Source of the DNA: an uncultured beta proteobacterium
GTDB lineage: Bacteria > Pseudomonadota > Gammaproteobacteria > Burkholderiales > SG8-41
DNA: 64,000 bases
Assembly (NCBI GenBank): GCA_903933915.1
Contig: CAIZLW010000082.1
Coordinates: 1 to 64,000, forward strand
Direction: 5' to 3'
The translations under genes and the position numbers were made by a program. The first letter of the stretch is position 1, and the number at the start of each line of letters is the position of its first letter. The notes beneath the pieces are model-generated. The model was not told the DNA's origin and did no database searches. It saw only the letters and a list, made by a program, of their open reading frames with translations. Positions 44,796-53,282 of this stretch are shown here, one piece after another.

Positions 44796-45298
44796 GCCGG
44801 CACGCACAGGAAAACCTGGTTTCGCTGATCCTGCTCGGGCTGTTCGGTCTGGTGCTCTGGCTGTGCCAGGACTTCGGCCCCCGGGCGCGGCTGATCCCGC
44901 TGCCGCTGGCGGTGTTCGGCATCGCGCTGACTGTGGCGCAATTCGCCTGGCACAATTTCGGCCGCGAAGACGCCCGTCCGATGGAGATGATCAGCGTCGA
45001 TACCAGCGCCATCACAGCGACTGGCGAAGGCCGGCCGCGCACGGAACGTACGGAAGAGCAGTTGGGGCAGTGGGGCGAGACTGGCGCCTATTTCATTGTC
45101 GCCTTGCTGGTGGCGATGATTTTTGCGATCGGGATCTTTCCGACGGTGTTCGTTTTTACCGCGGCTTATCTGATCCTGACCCGCTACTGCACGGCGGTGC
45201 AGGGGCTGGCGTATTCCGCAGCTTTGACGGTTTCGATTTATCTGTTGTTTGCTGTGGCGCTGGAGATGCAGCCTTATCACGGGCTGCTGGCGGGATGA
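44792..45298 (+). CDS. tctB: Tripartite tricarboxylate transporter small membrane subunit TctB
   Basis: 168 residues with four hydrophobic segments in a TctB-like layout, beginning LVSLILLGLFGLVLWLCQDF, with PRARLIPLPLAVFGIALTVA next and two segments at the end (TGAYFIVALLVAMIFAIGIF, YLILTRYCTAVQGLAYSAAL). Position between tctA and tctC supports the call. TctB is essential for transport although its job is not clear. Confidence 0.87.
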   Translation: MSRHAQENLVSLILLGLFGLVLWLCQDFGPRARLIPLPLAVFGIALTVAQFAWHNFGREDARPMEMISVDTSAITATGEGRPRTERTEEQLGQWGETGAYFIVALLVAMIFAIGIFPTVFVFTAAYLILTRYCTAVQGLAYSAALTVSIYLLFAVALEMQPYHGLLAG

Positions 45299-45331
45299 AT
45301 GTCCTGATCGAACTTTGACGAAGAGGAAACG

Positions 45332-46351
45332 ATGAAGACCAATCGCAGAAAGTTGTTGCTGGCCGGCGCGATGACGCCGGTGGTGATGGGCATGCCGCTG
45401 CGCGCTTCGGCGCAGGCGTTGGATTATTACAAGGGCAAAACCCTGATCATCAACATCGCCGGCAGCCCCGCGGGCGGCCATACGCGTTTCGCGCGCATGC
45501 TCGCGCCGTACCTCGAAAAGTACATCGGCGCCAAGGACGTGCGGTTGGTCAACATGCCCGGCGGCGGTGGCCTGAAGGCGGCCAATCATGTGTGGCGGCT
45601 GAAACCCGGCGCGGCGGAGGTCTATTTCGGCAACGTGTCGACGCTGCTGCTGGCGAATCTGGCGGGCAGTGCCGGCGCCACCTTTGATCCGACGAAATTT
45701 GCGTTCCTCGGCCGCGTCACCAGCGAGCCGCGTGTACTGACGGTCGGCGGCAAGTCGGCGATCCGCTCGGTGCAGGACATGCAGAAGCTGAAACGGCCGT
45801 TTGTGTTTCCGTCGCAGGGCACCGACGAGGATTTCTACACCATGGCGGTGTTGTCCGATGCGCTGGGCTTCAAGCTGAAGGCAGTGACCGGCTACGAAGG
45901 CAATGCCGACACTTCGCTGGCGGTAATCAAGGGCGACGGCGACGGCCATATCACCGGCTGGAGCGAATCTCTGGGTGCGATCCGTTCCGGCGACAAGTTC
46001 CCGGTGATGATGGTGACTTCGCAGGCTTCGCCCGACTACCCGAATATTCCGATTGTCACCAACATCGCGCCCGCAGCCAAACGCAGCGTGGTGCAGGCAA
46101 TGGCGACCATCCTCGAGACCCACCGCAGCTATATCGGCCCGCCCAATATGGAGCCGCAGGCAATTGCCGCCTTCCGCGCCGCCGTCAATGCGGCGATGAA
46201 GGATCCGGCGCTGATTGCCGAGTCGACCAAGGGCGAGCGTCTGCTGTCGCCGATGGACGGCGCTGTGCAGCAGAAGGCGATGACCGAGATGGCGCGCACC
46301 AGTGCGGCGCTGTCGCCTATCCTCAAAGCTGCGGTGAAAGACATCCAGTAA
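45332..46351 (+). CDS. Tripartite tricarboxylate transporter substrate-binding protein
   Basis: 339 residues. The N terminus (MKTNRRKLLLAGAMTPVVMG) has a twin arginine with hydrophobic run and ends near SAQA, so export may be by the Tat route. The Bug/TctC-like fold is suggested by YYKGKTLIINIAGSPAGGHT, VRLVNMPGGGGLKAANHVWR and TRSGDKFP-like GAIRSGDKFPVMMVTSQASP. It is more divergent than the two Bug proteins near 22 kb. It lies in the tctAB operon, so it should deliver a carboxylate ligand to TctAB. The ligand is unknown. Confidence 0.85.
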   Translation: MKTNRRKLLLAGAMTPVVMGMPLRASAQALDYYKGKTLIINIAGSPAGGHTRFARMLAPYLEKYIGAKDVRLVNMPGGGGLKAANHVWRLKPGAAEVYFGNVSTLLLANLAGSAGATFDPTKFAFLGRVTSEPRVLTVGGKSAIRSVQDMQKLKRPFVFPSQGTDEDFYTMAVLSDALGFKLKAVTGYEGNADTSLAVIKGDGDGHITGWSESLGAIRSGDKFPVMMVTSQASPDYPNIPIVTNIAPAAKRSVVQAMATILETHRSYIGPPNMEPQAIAAFRAAVNAAMKDPALIAESTKGERLLSPMDGAVQQKAMTEMARTSAALSPILKAAVKDIQ

Positions 46352-46355
46352 ACGC

Positions 46356-47252
46356 ATGACCCGCGCGATCCGCACTTATTCGATGGCGGATCGCGCCGTC
46401 AGTCCCGACTTTGCGATCCGCGACGAAAAAAGCGTTACCCGCATCGTCGAGGCGCATCGTCACGAGTATTTCCAGATCCAGCTCAATCTTGCCGGGCGCA
46501 CCACGCAGCACATCGCGGCGGCGGCGCGGCCGCTGGGGCCCGGCGATCTGAGTTTTGTACTGCCGTACCGGGTGCATCGCATCCCGCATCCGCCGCGCTC
46601 GCGCTTTTTCATCCTCAGCTTCAATCTGCATTTCCTGCGCCCGGAGCTGGGTGTTGATCCGCTGGATCTGGAGGATGTGCCGCTGACGCGTGCGCCCGAA
46701 CTGGCGCCGTTCCTGTTTCAGGAATACCTGGATTTTTCAATGGCGGGCAAGGACCTCGAACTTGTCACCGAGGCCTGCCGCAACATGCAGACGGAGAATG
46801 CGCGCCGCCGTTACGGTTCGCTGGAACTGATCCGCGGGTATCTGCTGTTGTTGCTGGGCACGGTGTGCCGGCGGCATGAACGTGCGCTGCTGGGAATGGC
46901 GGCGAAACAGGCGCAGCGCACCAGCCGGCGCGATGCGCTGGCGCGGGTGATGCGCCATGTGCGCGAACACCTGGCGCAGCGCATCCAGCTCACCGATGCG
47001 GCCGCGGCGGCGGATCTGTCGCCGAACTACCTCGCACACCTGATCAAAAAGGAAACCGGCAAGACCTTTGTCGACCTGGTCACCGAACGGCGCATGGAGA
47101 AAGCCTGCGAATTGCTGACCCACACCACGCTGCGCATCAACGAGGTGGCGCAGGCGGTGGGTTTTGAAGACGAAGCCTATTTCGCCCGTCGTTTCCGCCA
47201 GCGCTATGCGACTGCACCGCGCCAGTTCCGTCTGCGTTCGGCAAAACAGTAG
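46356..47252 (+). CDS. AraC-family transcriptional regulator
   Basis: 298 residues. The C terminus is a two-helix-turn-helix AraC domain: IQLTDAAAAADLSPNYLAHL with IKKETGKTFVDLVTERRMEK and the second helix-turn-helix with RINEVAQAVGFEDEAYFARR, then FRQRYATAPRQFRLR. The N-terminal half has a cupin-like region (VEAHRHEYFQIQLNLAGRTT), which binds the inducer in relatives. It starts 4 nt after the transporter binding protein and is co-oriented with it, so it likely controls this transporter and the flavoprotein-ferredoxin pair that follows. Confidence 0.93.
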   Translation: MTRAIRTYSMADRAVSPDFAIRDEKSVTRIVEAHRHEYFQIQLNLAGRTTQHIAAAARPLGPGDLSFVLPYRVHRIPHPPRSRFFILSFNLHFLRPELGVDPLDLEDVPLTRAPELAPFLFQEYLDFSMAGKDLELVTEACRNMQTENARRRYGSLELIRGYLLLLLGTVCRRHERALLGMAAKQAQRTSRRDALARVMRHVREHLAQRIQLTDAAAAADLSPNYLAHLIKKETGKTFVDLVTERRMEKACELLTHTTLRINEVAQAVGFEDEAYFARRFRQRYATAPRQFRLRSAKQ

Positions 47253-47357
47253 GAAAATCCTTAAAAAACACCAACGCGTCACTGGTTTCCCGACGTCGCC
47301 CCTCGTAGCATGGCCTCTTCAGTGAACAACCCCGGCAAGTGCCGGCATGAGGCCGCA

Positions 47358-49085
47358 ATGAACAAGCAATTCATCCAGATCGAAACCGATGTGCTGGTGG
47401 TCGGCGGCGGCGTTGCCGGCAGCATGGCGGCCATTCCGGTATTGGAAGCCGGTCTGAAAGTGGTCATCTGCGAAAAGGGCAAGGTGCTCGACCATTGCGG
47501 CAGCATCGGCTGCGGCGTTGACCACTACCTGACGATCATGGACTCCGGTCCGGAATGGGATACGCCGGAATTCCTGATCAAGCATGTACCGGAACTGACC
47601 GATGGCATCGTCGACATGGAAGTGGCGGGGCGGGTGATCCACGAGATGCCGCGGATTTTCCGCAAGATCGAAGCGCTGGGCGTCGATTTCAGGGATCGCC
47701 AGACTGGCGATTATTACCGGCTGCGTTCCTTTGGCTTGCCGGGTACGTACCACATCAATTTCGACGGCACCGATTTCAAGAAACACCTCGGGGAACGGGT
47801 GCGCAAGGGCAAGGCCACGGTGCTGATGCGCACGATGGTGGTGCAGTTGCTGGTGAAAGACAACCGCGCTTACGGCGCCGTGGCCTTCAATTTCCGCACC
47901 GGCGAATGGACGGTGATTCGTGCCAAGGCGGTGGTGCTCGCGGCCGGCGACGTCAACCGCATTTCGCAAAACGCATCGGGTCTCGCATTCGATTCCTGGC
48001 ATATCCCGTATAACACCGGAGATGCCCAGGCCATGGGTTATCACGCCGGCGCCGCACTGGCGAACATGGAGTCGGTCGAAGCGACGCTGACGCCCAAAGG
48101 TTTTTCCTGTCAGGGCCTCAACGCGCTGGTCAGCCTTGGTGCCTATTTCGTCAACAAGGCCGGCGAACGGTTCATGTTCAAGTATGACAAGAAGGGCGAA
48201 AACGCCCGCCGCGCGGTGATTGCCGACGGCGTCATCAATGAATACCTTCTCGGCAACGGCCCGATCTATCTCGACTGCCGGCATCTGCCGCAGGACATGC
48301 TCGACCGTATGGAGCACACTTTGCAGGTGGATCGTTACACGCTGCCGGCGTATTACCAGCAGAAGGGTGTGAATTTCCGCGAGGAACTGGTCGAGGTGTC
48401 GGTGTCCGAACTGAGCATCCGCCGCAGCGGCGTGTATTTCCGCGGCAGCGGCCTTGCGGTCGACACCAATGGCGAAACGGCAGTCGAGGCGCTGTTTGCC
48501 GCGGGCGACTGCGCCACGGTCAGCGGTGGAATATCCGGCGCCGCAGTGCTCGGCCATATTGCCGGCGAAGGCGTGGTGCAACGCATCCGTGCCAGCAGCG
48601 GTTCGCTGCCCGCGCTGGATCTGAAGGCGCTGGCGCAGATCCGCGCGCAGTCCGAAGCCCATCTGCAGCAGCCGGACGGCCTGCCGTGGAAAGATTATGA
48701 AGACACCACCCGCCAGACCGTCAGCGATTACGTCGGCGTGCGCCGCAACGAGCGCGGCCTGAAGCTGGCGCTGGATACGCTGTGCGCGCTGGCCAAACGT
48801 GAACCGACGCTGAAGGCCGACGACCTGCACGGGCTGATGCGCGTGCATGAAGCCAAGAATATCCGCATGAACGCCGAGATCATGGCCACGGCGTCGCTGG
48901 CGCGGCAGGAAACGCGGACCGGTTCCTCGCATTTCCGCATGGATTTTCCGAAAACGGATGATGTGAACTGGCGCAAATTCGTCATCGTCGAGCGCGGCGC
49001 CAACGGGCCGGTGACACGTACGCTGTCGACCGACCAGCCGCTGTCCGCAGCATTCAAACGCGGCAATGCCGCAGTGGCCGCCTGA
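47358..49085 (+). CDS. FAD-dependent oxidoreductase, AprA/fumarate reductase flavoprotein-like
   Basis: 575 residues from the ATG at 47358 (MNKQFIQIETDVLVVGGGVA). The FAD loop is VLVVGGGVAGSMAAIPVLEA with the following VVICEKGK, and the second nucleotide-contact stretch is EALFAAGDCATVSGGISGAA. SIGCGVDHYLTIMDSG is reminiscent of the AprA (adenylylsulfate reductase alpha) branch. The gene is paired with a small ferredoxin, as AprA is with AprB. Sulfate activation genes are absent, so the true substrate is probably the organic compound imported by the tct transporter. Family assignment is good, specific function is not. Confidence 0.8.
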   Translation: MNKQFIQIETDVLVVGGGVAGSMAAIPVLEAGLKVVICEKGKVLDHCGSIGCGVDHYLTIMDSGPEWDTPEFLIKHVPELTDGIVDMEVAGRVIHEMPRIFRKIEALGVDFRDRQTGDYYRLRSFGLPGTYHINFDGTDFKKHLGERVRKGKATVLMRTMVVQLLVKDNRAYGAVAFNFRTGEWTVIRAKAVVLAAGDVNRISQNASGLAFDSWHIPYNTGDAQAMGYHAGAALANMESVEATLTPKGFSCQGLNALVSLGAYFVNKAGERFMFKYDKKGENARRAVIADGVINEYLLGNGPIYLDCRHLPQDMLDRMEHTLQVDRYTLPAYYQQKGVNFREELVEVSVSELSIRRSGVYFRGSGLAVDTNGETAVEALFAAGDCATVSGGISGAAVLGHIAGEGVVQRIRASSGSLPALDLKALAQIRAQSEAHLQQPDGLPWKDYEDTTRQTVSDYVGVRRNERGLKLALDTLCALAKREPTLKADDLHGLMRVHEAKNIRMNAEIMATASLARQETRTGSSHFRMDFPKTDDVNWRKFVIVERGANGPVTRTLSTDQPLSAAFKRGNAAVAA

Positions 49086-49095
49086 GGGAATGACC

Positions 49096-49374
49096 ATGAC
49101 GACTGCCGACAAGGAAGTGTTCAACCCGATCCGTATCAATGCCGAAACCTGCATCAAGTGCAACCTCTGCGACTGGATCTGCCCCGGCGACCTGATCTAC
49201 AAGGAAGAGGACAACCGCCAGACGCTGCCGGTGATCAAGTATCCGGATGAGTGCTGGTATTGCGGACTGTGTCAGACCATTTGCCCCACCGATGCGATCA
49301 CCGTGGTGTTCCCGGAGCAGATGGTTCGCAACAAGACTGAAGTCATCACTCTGCTCGGTAAAGTCGCCGAGTAG
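49096..49374 (+). CDS. 4Fe-4S dicluster ferredoxin-like protein (AprB-like partner)
   Basis: About 92 residues from MTTADKEVFNPIRI; ATG at 49090 is an alternative. Two cluster motifs are present: ETCIKCNLCDWICPGD and DECWYCGLCQTICPTD, each CxxCxxCxxxCP. It overlaps the end of the flavoprotein only through an upstream extension; with the chosen start, 10 nt separate them. It should carry electrons to or from the flavoprotein in the cytoplasm. Confidence 0.88.
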   Translation: MTTADKEVFNPIRINAETCIKCNLCDWICPGDLIYKEEDNRQTLPVIKYPDECWYCGLCQTICPTDAITVVFPEQMVRNKTEVITLLGKVAE

Positions 49375-49375
49375 G

Positions 49376-49690
49376 GATTCCGGCTGTGCCGCAACGGCGG
49401 TGACTGCGCCGGCGGGCGCGGATCTGGGTCTGCGGGGCGATGCGCGCCAGGTGACGCGTGAAGTGATGATCACGCCGCAGACGCGCTGGATCAATGTCGA
49501 GAGCGGGGAGACCGTACGTTTTTCGGCGCCACCGGGTGGCGAGGCCGTGGTGTGGCATTTCGATACGTCGTCCTGGGCCACCGGCCGTCTGGGCGACATC
49601 GCGCCGAATCTGGCCCAGGGGCGGGACATCACGATCTACGTGGCGATGTCCCTGATCTTCCGCCGCCACAGTGGATGGCGCTGTCATTGG
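49376..49690 (+). pseudogene. CzcE-like protein remnant, N terminus missing
   Basis: In one frame the DNA reads REVMITPQTRWINVESGETV, RFSAPPGGEAVVWHFDTSSW, then RLGDIAPNLAQGRDITIYVA, which closely follows the pattern of CzcE-family periplasmic metal-binding proteins (TRWVNV, GETV, FDT, IAP, VYVA). There is no signal peptide or credible start: the frame runs back into the ferredoxin gene, and the first GTG (49400) leaves no export signal. The C terminus after IFRRHSGWRCHW departs from the family. It is best read as a truncated relic of a copper-resistance gene. An AATAAAAACAA copy lies at its 3' edge. Confidence 0.55.
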
Positions 49691-49705
49691 CAAAGCGAAA
49701 GTTTA

Positions 49706-49716
49706 AATAAAAACAA
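49706..49716 (+). repeat. AATAAAAACAA word, copy 5
   Basis: Exact copy at the 3' edge of the CzcE-like remnant, in the context GTTTAAATAAAAACAAATAC. It is 150 bp before the fadE start. Confidence 0.55.
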
Positions 49717-49865
49717 ATACTTGCGATTTTTTGACGTTGTCGCCCCAACACCCCGCGTGTATGCTGGCCGCAGCATCACGATCACGGACTACCATCCGTC
49801 ACCCTCGCGCTGACGGGAGCGTCGGCGTAACAGAAAACATCAACAGACTCACCGACGGAGCGCAC

Positions 49866-52400
49866 ATGATGGCCTTACTGTTTACCGTGCTTGGCATATT
49901 GGCGATCGGCTGGTTTCTCGCCTATCACCGTCTGCCGGCGCTGCTGTGGCTCGCGACGTTTGCGATTTTTGCGGCAGTCTTTGCTCAGGCCGGTCTGTGG
50001 TCCGCGGGATTGCTCTACACGGTAGTGGTCATCCTGGCCGTTGCCGCCATGGTCTCCGTGCCCTCGCCCTTGCGCCGCCTGCTGGTCGGCACACCGATGC
50101 TCGCCGTATTCCGCCGCATCCTGCCGCAGGTGTCGCAGACCGAACGTGAGGCGCTGGAAGCCGGCACGGTATGGTGGGATGGTGAACTGTTCAGCGGCAG
50201 TCCGGACTGGAACAAGCTGCTGGCCTATCCGAAGCCGCGTCTGAGCGCAGCGGAGCAGGCGTTCATCGACGGTCCGTTGTGCGAACTGTGCGAAATGCTC
50301 AATGACTGGCAGATCACCCATGAAATGAACGACATGCCGCCGCCGGTGTGGCAGTTCATCAAGGATCATGGCTTTCTCGGCATGATCATTCCGCGCGAAT
50401 ACGGCGGCCTCGGGTTTTCGGCGCTGGCGCATTCGCAGGTGGTGATGCAGCTCACCACGCGCAGCGGTACCGCCGCGGTTTCGGTGATGGTGCCCAATTC
50501 GCTGGGCCCGGCTGAACTGCTGCTGCATTACGGCACGAAAGAGCAAAAGGACTATTACCTGCCGCGCCTGGCCAAAGGTCTGGAGATGCCGTGTTTCGCG
50601 CTGACCAGTCCCGAGGCGGGTTCCGATGCCGGCGGCATTCCCGATTTCGGCGTCGTCTGCAAAGGTGAGTGGCAGGGCAAATCCGATGTGCTCGGCATCC
50701 GCCTGACCTGGGAGAAGCGTTACATCACGCTCGGACCGATAGCCACGCTGCTCGGGCTGGCGTTCCGTCTGTATGACCCGGATCACCTGCTCGCTAACGG
50801 GGGAAATGAGCAGGACGACCTCGGCATCACGCTGGCACTGGTGCCGACGGATACGCCGGGCGTGCACATCGGCCGCCGCCATCGTGCGATGACCTCGACG
50901 TTCATGAACGGCCCGAACTGGGGCAAGGACGTGTTTGTGTCGATGGACTGCATCATCGGCGGCATCGAGCAGGCCGGTCAGGGCTGGACCATGCTGATGA
51001 ACTGCCTGGCTGCCGGACGCTCGATTTCGCTGCCCGCCAACGGCGTCGGCATTTCCAAACTGGCGGCGCTGACCACCGGCGCTTACGGCCGCGTGCGCCA
51101 GCAGTTCAAATTGTCGATCGGCCGCTTCGAAGGCGTCGAGGAGGCGATGGCGCGCATCGCCGGCAATCTGTATGTGATGGATGCGGCGCGGGTGATGACT
51201 GCGGGTGCGGTGGATCTCGGTGAAAAACCGTCGGTGGTGTCGGCTATCGTCAAATACCATCTGACCGAACGCGGCCGCCAGGTCATCAACGATGCGATGG
51301 ACGTGCACGGCGGCAAGGGCATCTGCATGGGGCCCAGCAACTATCTCGCCAGCGCTTACATGCAGACGCCGATCGCGATTACCGTCGAAGGCGCCAACAT
51401 CCTGACGCGGACCATGATCATTTTCGGCCAGGGCGCGATCCGCGGCCATCCCTGGGTGCTCAAGGAAATCGAGGCCACGCGCGAGACGGACCACGCAAAA
51501 GCGGTGCGTGCGCTCGACCGGGCTTTCTGCGGGCACATCGCGTTTACGATATCCAACGTCGCACGGGTGTTGTGGATGGGGCTCACCGGCGGACGGCTGA
51601 CCGCGGTGCCCGGTGCGCCGGAACTGCGCCACTACTACCAGCAGCTCACCCGGCTCTCCAGCGGTTTCGCATTGACTGCCGACGTGGCGATGTTCCTCTG
51701 CGGCGGCACGCTGAAACGAAGGGAGCGTCTTTCAGCCCGATTGGGTGATGTGCTGAGCCAGCTTTACCTGGCTTCGGCTGTGCTCAAGCGTTACGAGGAT
51801 GACGGCCGACCCGAAGCCGATCTGCCATTCGTGCGCTGGGGCCTGCTCGACTGCCTCAATCGCATCGAGGAATCGTTTTATTCGATTTTCGAAAATCTGC
51901 CGTGGCCGGTGGCGGCCTGGCTGCTGCGAGTATTGATTTTTCCGGTGGTGATGCGGTACGGCCGCGAGTTCGCACCGCCGCGCGATCCGCTGGGTCACGA
52001 CGTGGTGCGGCTGATGATGAAGCCGGGGCCATCGCGCAACCGCCTGACGCGCGGCGTTTTTATCTCCAAGGATGAAAGCGACGCCGTACGCACGCTGGAG
52101 TCGGCACTGGAGGCTGCGATTGCGGCTGAACCGGTGGAAGCCAAGCTGCGCGCAGCGCAGCAGGCTGGTCAGATTGCCCGCCGTTATGCCGATCAGGTGG
52201 CGGCCGAAGGTCTGAAGAATGGTGTGATCACCGAGGCTGAGTCCGGACTGCTGCAGCGCGCTGCGGAACTGCGCAGGAAGGCGATCATGGTTGATGATTT
52301 TCCGAAAGATTTCGGCCGCACCGAGTTTTACCAGACGACGCAGGCGGTGACCTTTGAGGCACTGGCCCGCAAGGCTGAGCAGGAAAGGCGGGGGCGCTGA
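49866..52400 (+). CDS. fadE: Acyl-CoA dehydrogenase FadE
   Basis: 844 residues from the ATG after a CGGAGCG ribosome-binding site, starting with a membrane helix (MMALLFTVLGILAIGWFLAY) as in E. coli FadE. A second segment (LLYTVVVILAVAAMVSVP) follows. Clear FadE landmarks include MIIPREYGGLGFSALAHSQV, PCFALTSPEAGSDAGGIPDF, LTWEKRYITLGPIATLLGLA and TVEGANILTRTMIIFGQGAI. FadE performs the first oxidation of acyl-CoA in beta-oxidation and passes electrons to ETF. It is the first gene of a fatty-acid cluster, and its stop overlaps the SDR start (TGATG). Confidence 0.95.
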   Translation: MMALLFTVLGILAIGWFLAYHRLPALLWLATFAIFAAVFAQAGLWSAGLLYTVVVILAVAAMVSVPSPLRRLLVGTPMLAVFRRILPQVSQTEREALEAGTVWWDGELFSGSPDWNKLLAYPKPRLSAAEQAFIDGPLCELCEMLNDWQITHEMNDMPPPVWQFIKDHGFLGMIIPREYGGLGFSALAHSQVVMQLTTRSGTAAVSVMVPNSLGPAELLLHYGTKEQKDYYLPRLAKGLEMPCFALTSPEAGSDAGGIPDFGVVCKGEWQGKSDVLGIRLTWEKRYITLGPIATLLGLAFRLYDPDHLLANGGNEQDDLGITLALVPTDTPGVHIGRRHRAMTSTFMNGPNWGKDVFVSMDCIIGGIEQAGQGWTMLMNCLAAGRSISLPANGVGISKLAALTTGAYGRVRQQFKLSIGRFEGVEEAMARIAGNLYVMDAARVMTAGAVDLGEKPSVVSAIVKYHLTERGRQVINDAMDVHGGKGICMGPSNYLASAYMQTPIAITVEGANILTRTMIIFGQGAIRGHPWVLKEIEATRETDHAKAVRALDRAFCGHIAFTISNVARVLWMGLTGGRLTAVPGAPELRHYYQQLTRLSSGFALTADVAMFLCGGTLKRRERLSARLGDVLSQLYLASAVLKRYEDDGRPEADLPFVRWGLLDCLNRIEESFYSIFENLPWPVAAWLLRVLIFPVVMRYGREFAPPRDPLGHDVVRLMMKPGPSRNRLTRGVFISKDESDAVRTLESALEAAIAAEPVEAKLRAAQQAGQIARRYADQVAAEGLKNGVITEAESGLLQRAAELRRKAIMVDDFPKDFGRTEFYQTTQAVTFEALARKAEQERRGR

Positions 52401-53221
52401 TGGGCGAGTTGCGCGGCAAGACCGTATTCATCACCGGCGCCAGCCGCGGCATTGGCCGCGCCATCGCGCTGCGCTGCGCACGCGACGGTGCCAATATCGT
52501 CGTCACCGCAAAATCGGCGACACCGCAACCGAAGCTGCCGGGTACCATTCACACGGTGGCCGCCGAAGTGGCGGCGGCCGGCGGCAAGGCGCTGGCCATC
52601 CAGCTCGATGTGCGCGATGAGGCGGCGATTGCCGAGGCAGTACAGCAGGCCGCAGCGCATTTCGGCGGCATCGACATTCTGGTCAACAATGCCAGCGCGA
52701 TCCAGCTCACCGGCACCGCGGAGACGCCGGCAAAACGCTTCGACCTGATGTTTGGCGTTAACGTGCGCGGCACGTTTTTGTGTTCGCAGGCCTGCCTGCC
52801 GTTTCTGGCAAAGGCGGCGAACCCGCATATCCTCAACCTTGCGCCACCGCTGAGCATGAAAACGCAGTGGTTCCAGGGGCATGTTGCCTACACCATGGCG
52901 AAATACGGCATGAGCATGTGCACGCTGGGCATGTCCGCTGAATTCCGCGCGCAGGGCATCGCGGTCAATTCGCTGTGGCCGCGCACCACCATTGCCACAG
53001 CCGCCATCGAGATCAACTTCCCGCCGGCGGTCCTGAAGGCCAGCCGCAAACCCGATATCATGGCCGACGCGGCGCACGCGATTTTCCGGCGTGACAGCCG
53101 CAACGCCAGCGGCCATTTCTATATCGACGAAGCCGTGTTGCGCGAGGAGGGCATTACCAACTTTGAGTCTTACGCAGTGACTCCGGGAGGCCGGCTCCAG
53201 CCGGATTTGTTCCTCGACTGA
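52400..53221 (+). CDS. SDR-family oxidoreductase (HSDL2-like)
   Basis: 273 residues. Cofactor loop TVFITGASRGIGRAIALRCA, NAG-type DILVNNASAIQL and catalytic YTMAK in HVAYTMAKYGMSM define a short-chain dehydrogenase, with the N-terminal NAD(P)-binding features of hydroxysteroid dehydrogenase-like 2 proteins. The adjacent NIVVTAKSATPQPKLPGTIH also belongs to this branch. It is translationally coupled to fadE and likely acts in fatty-acid or beta-hydroxyacyl metabolism. Substrate unknown. Confidence 0.88.
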   Translation: MGELRGKTVFITGASRGIGRAIALRCARDGANIVVTAKSATPQPKLPGTIHTVAAEVAAAGGKALAIQLDVRDEAAIAEAVQQAAAHFGGIDILVNNASAIQLTGTAETPAKRFDLMFGVNVRGTFLCSQACLPFLAKAANPHILNLAPPLSMKTQWFQGHVAYTMAKYGMSMCTLGMSAEFRAQGIAVNSLWPRTTIATAAIEINFPPAVLKASRKPDIMADAAHAIFRRDSRNASGHFYIDEAVLREEGITNFESYAVTPGGRLQPDLFLD

Positions 53222-53249
53222 CTTGTCGCAGCTTGGAGTATAAAAAATT

Positions 53250-53260
53250 AATAAAAACAA
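53250..53260 (+). repeat. AATAAAAACAA word, copy 6
   Basis: Exact copy in the 61-bp gap between the SDR and the acyl-CoA synthetase gene, in the context AAAATTAATAAAAACAAAGA. It sits 23 bp before the next start, where a ribosome-binding site is otherwise weak. Confidence 0.55.
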
Positions 53261-53282
53261 AGATTTATCTCATGTCATTGCG

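Noticed and set aside
42639-44807. 722-residue minus-strand ORF over the TPM and tctA genes
   Set aside because: Shadow of GC-rich coding on the other strand; low-complexity His/Arg/Gln composition and no family features, while the plus-strand genes are clear.
47319-49163. 614-residue minus-strand ORF over the flavoprotein gene
   Set aside because: Antisense shadow; the plus strand carries an unmistakable FAD protein and ferredoxin.
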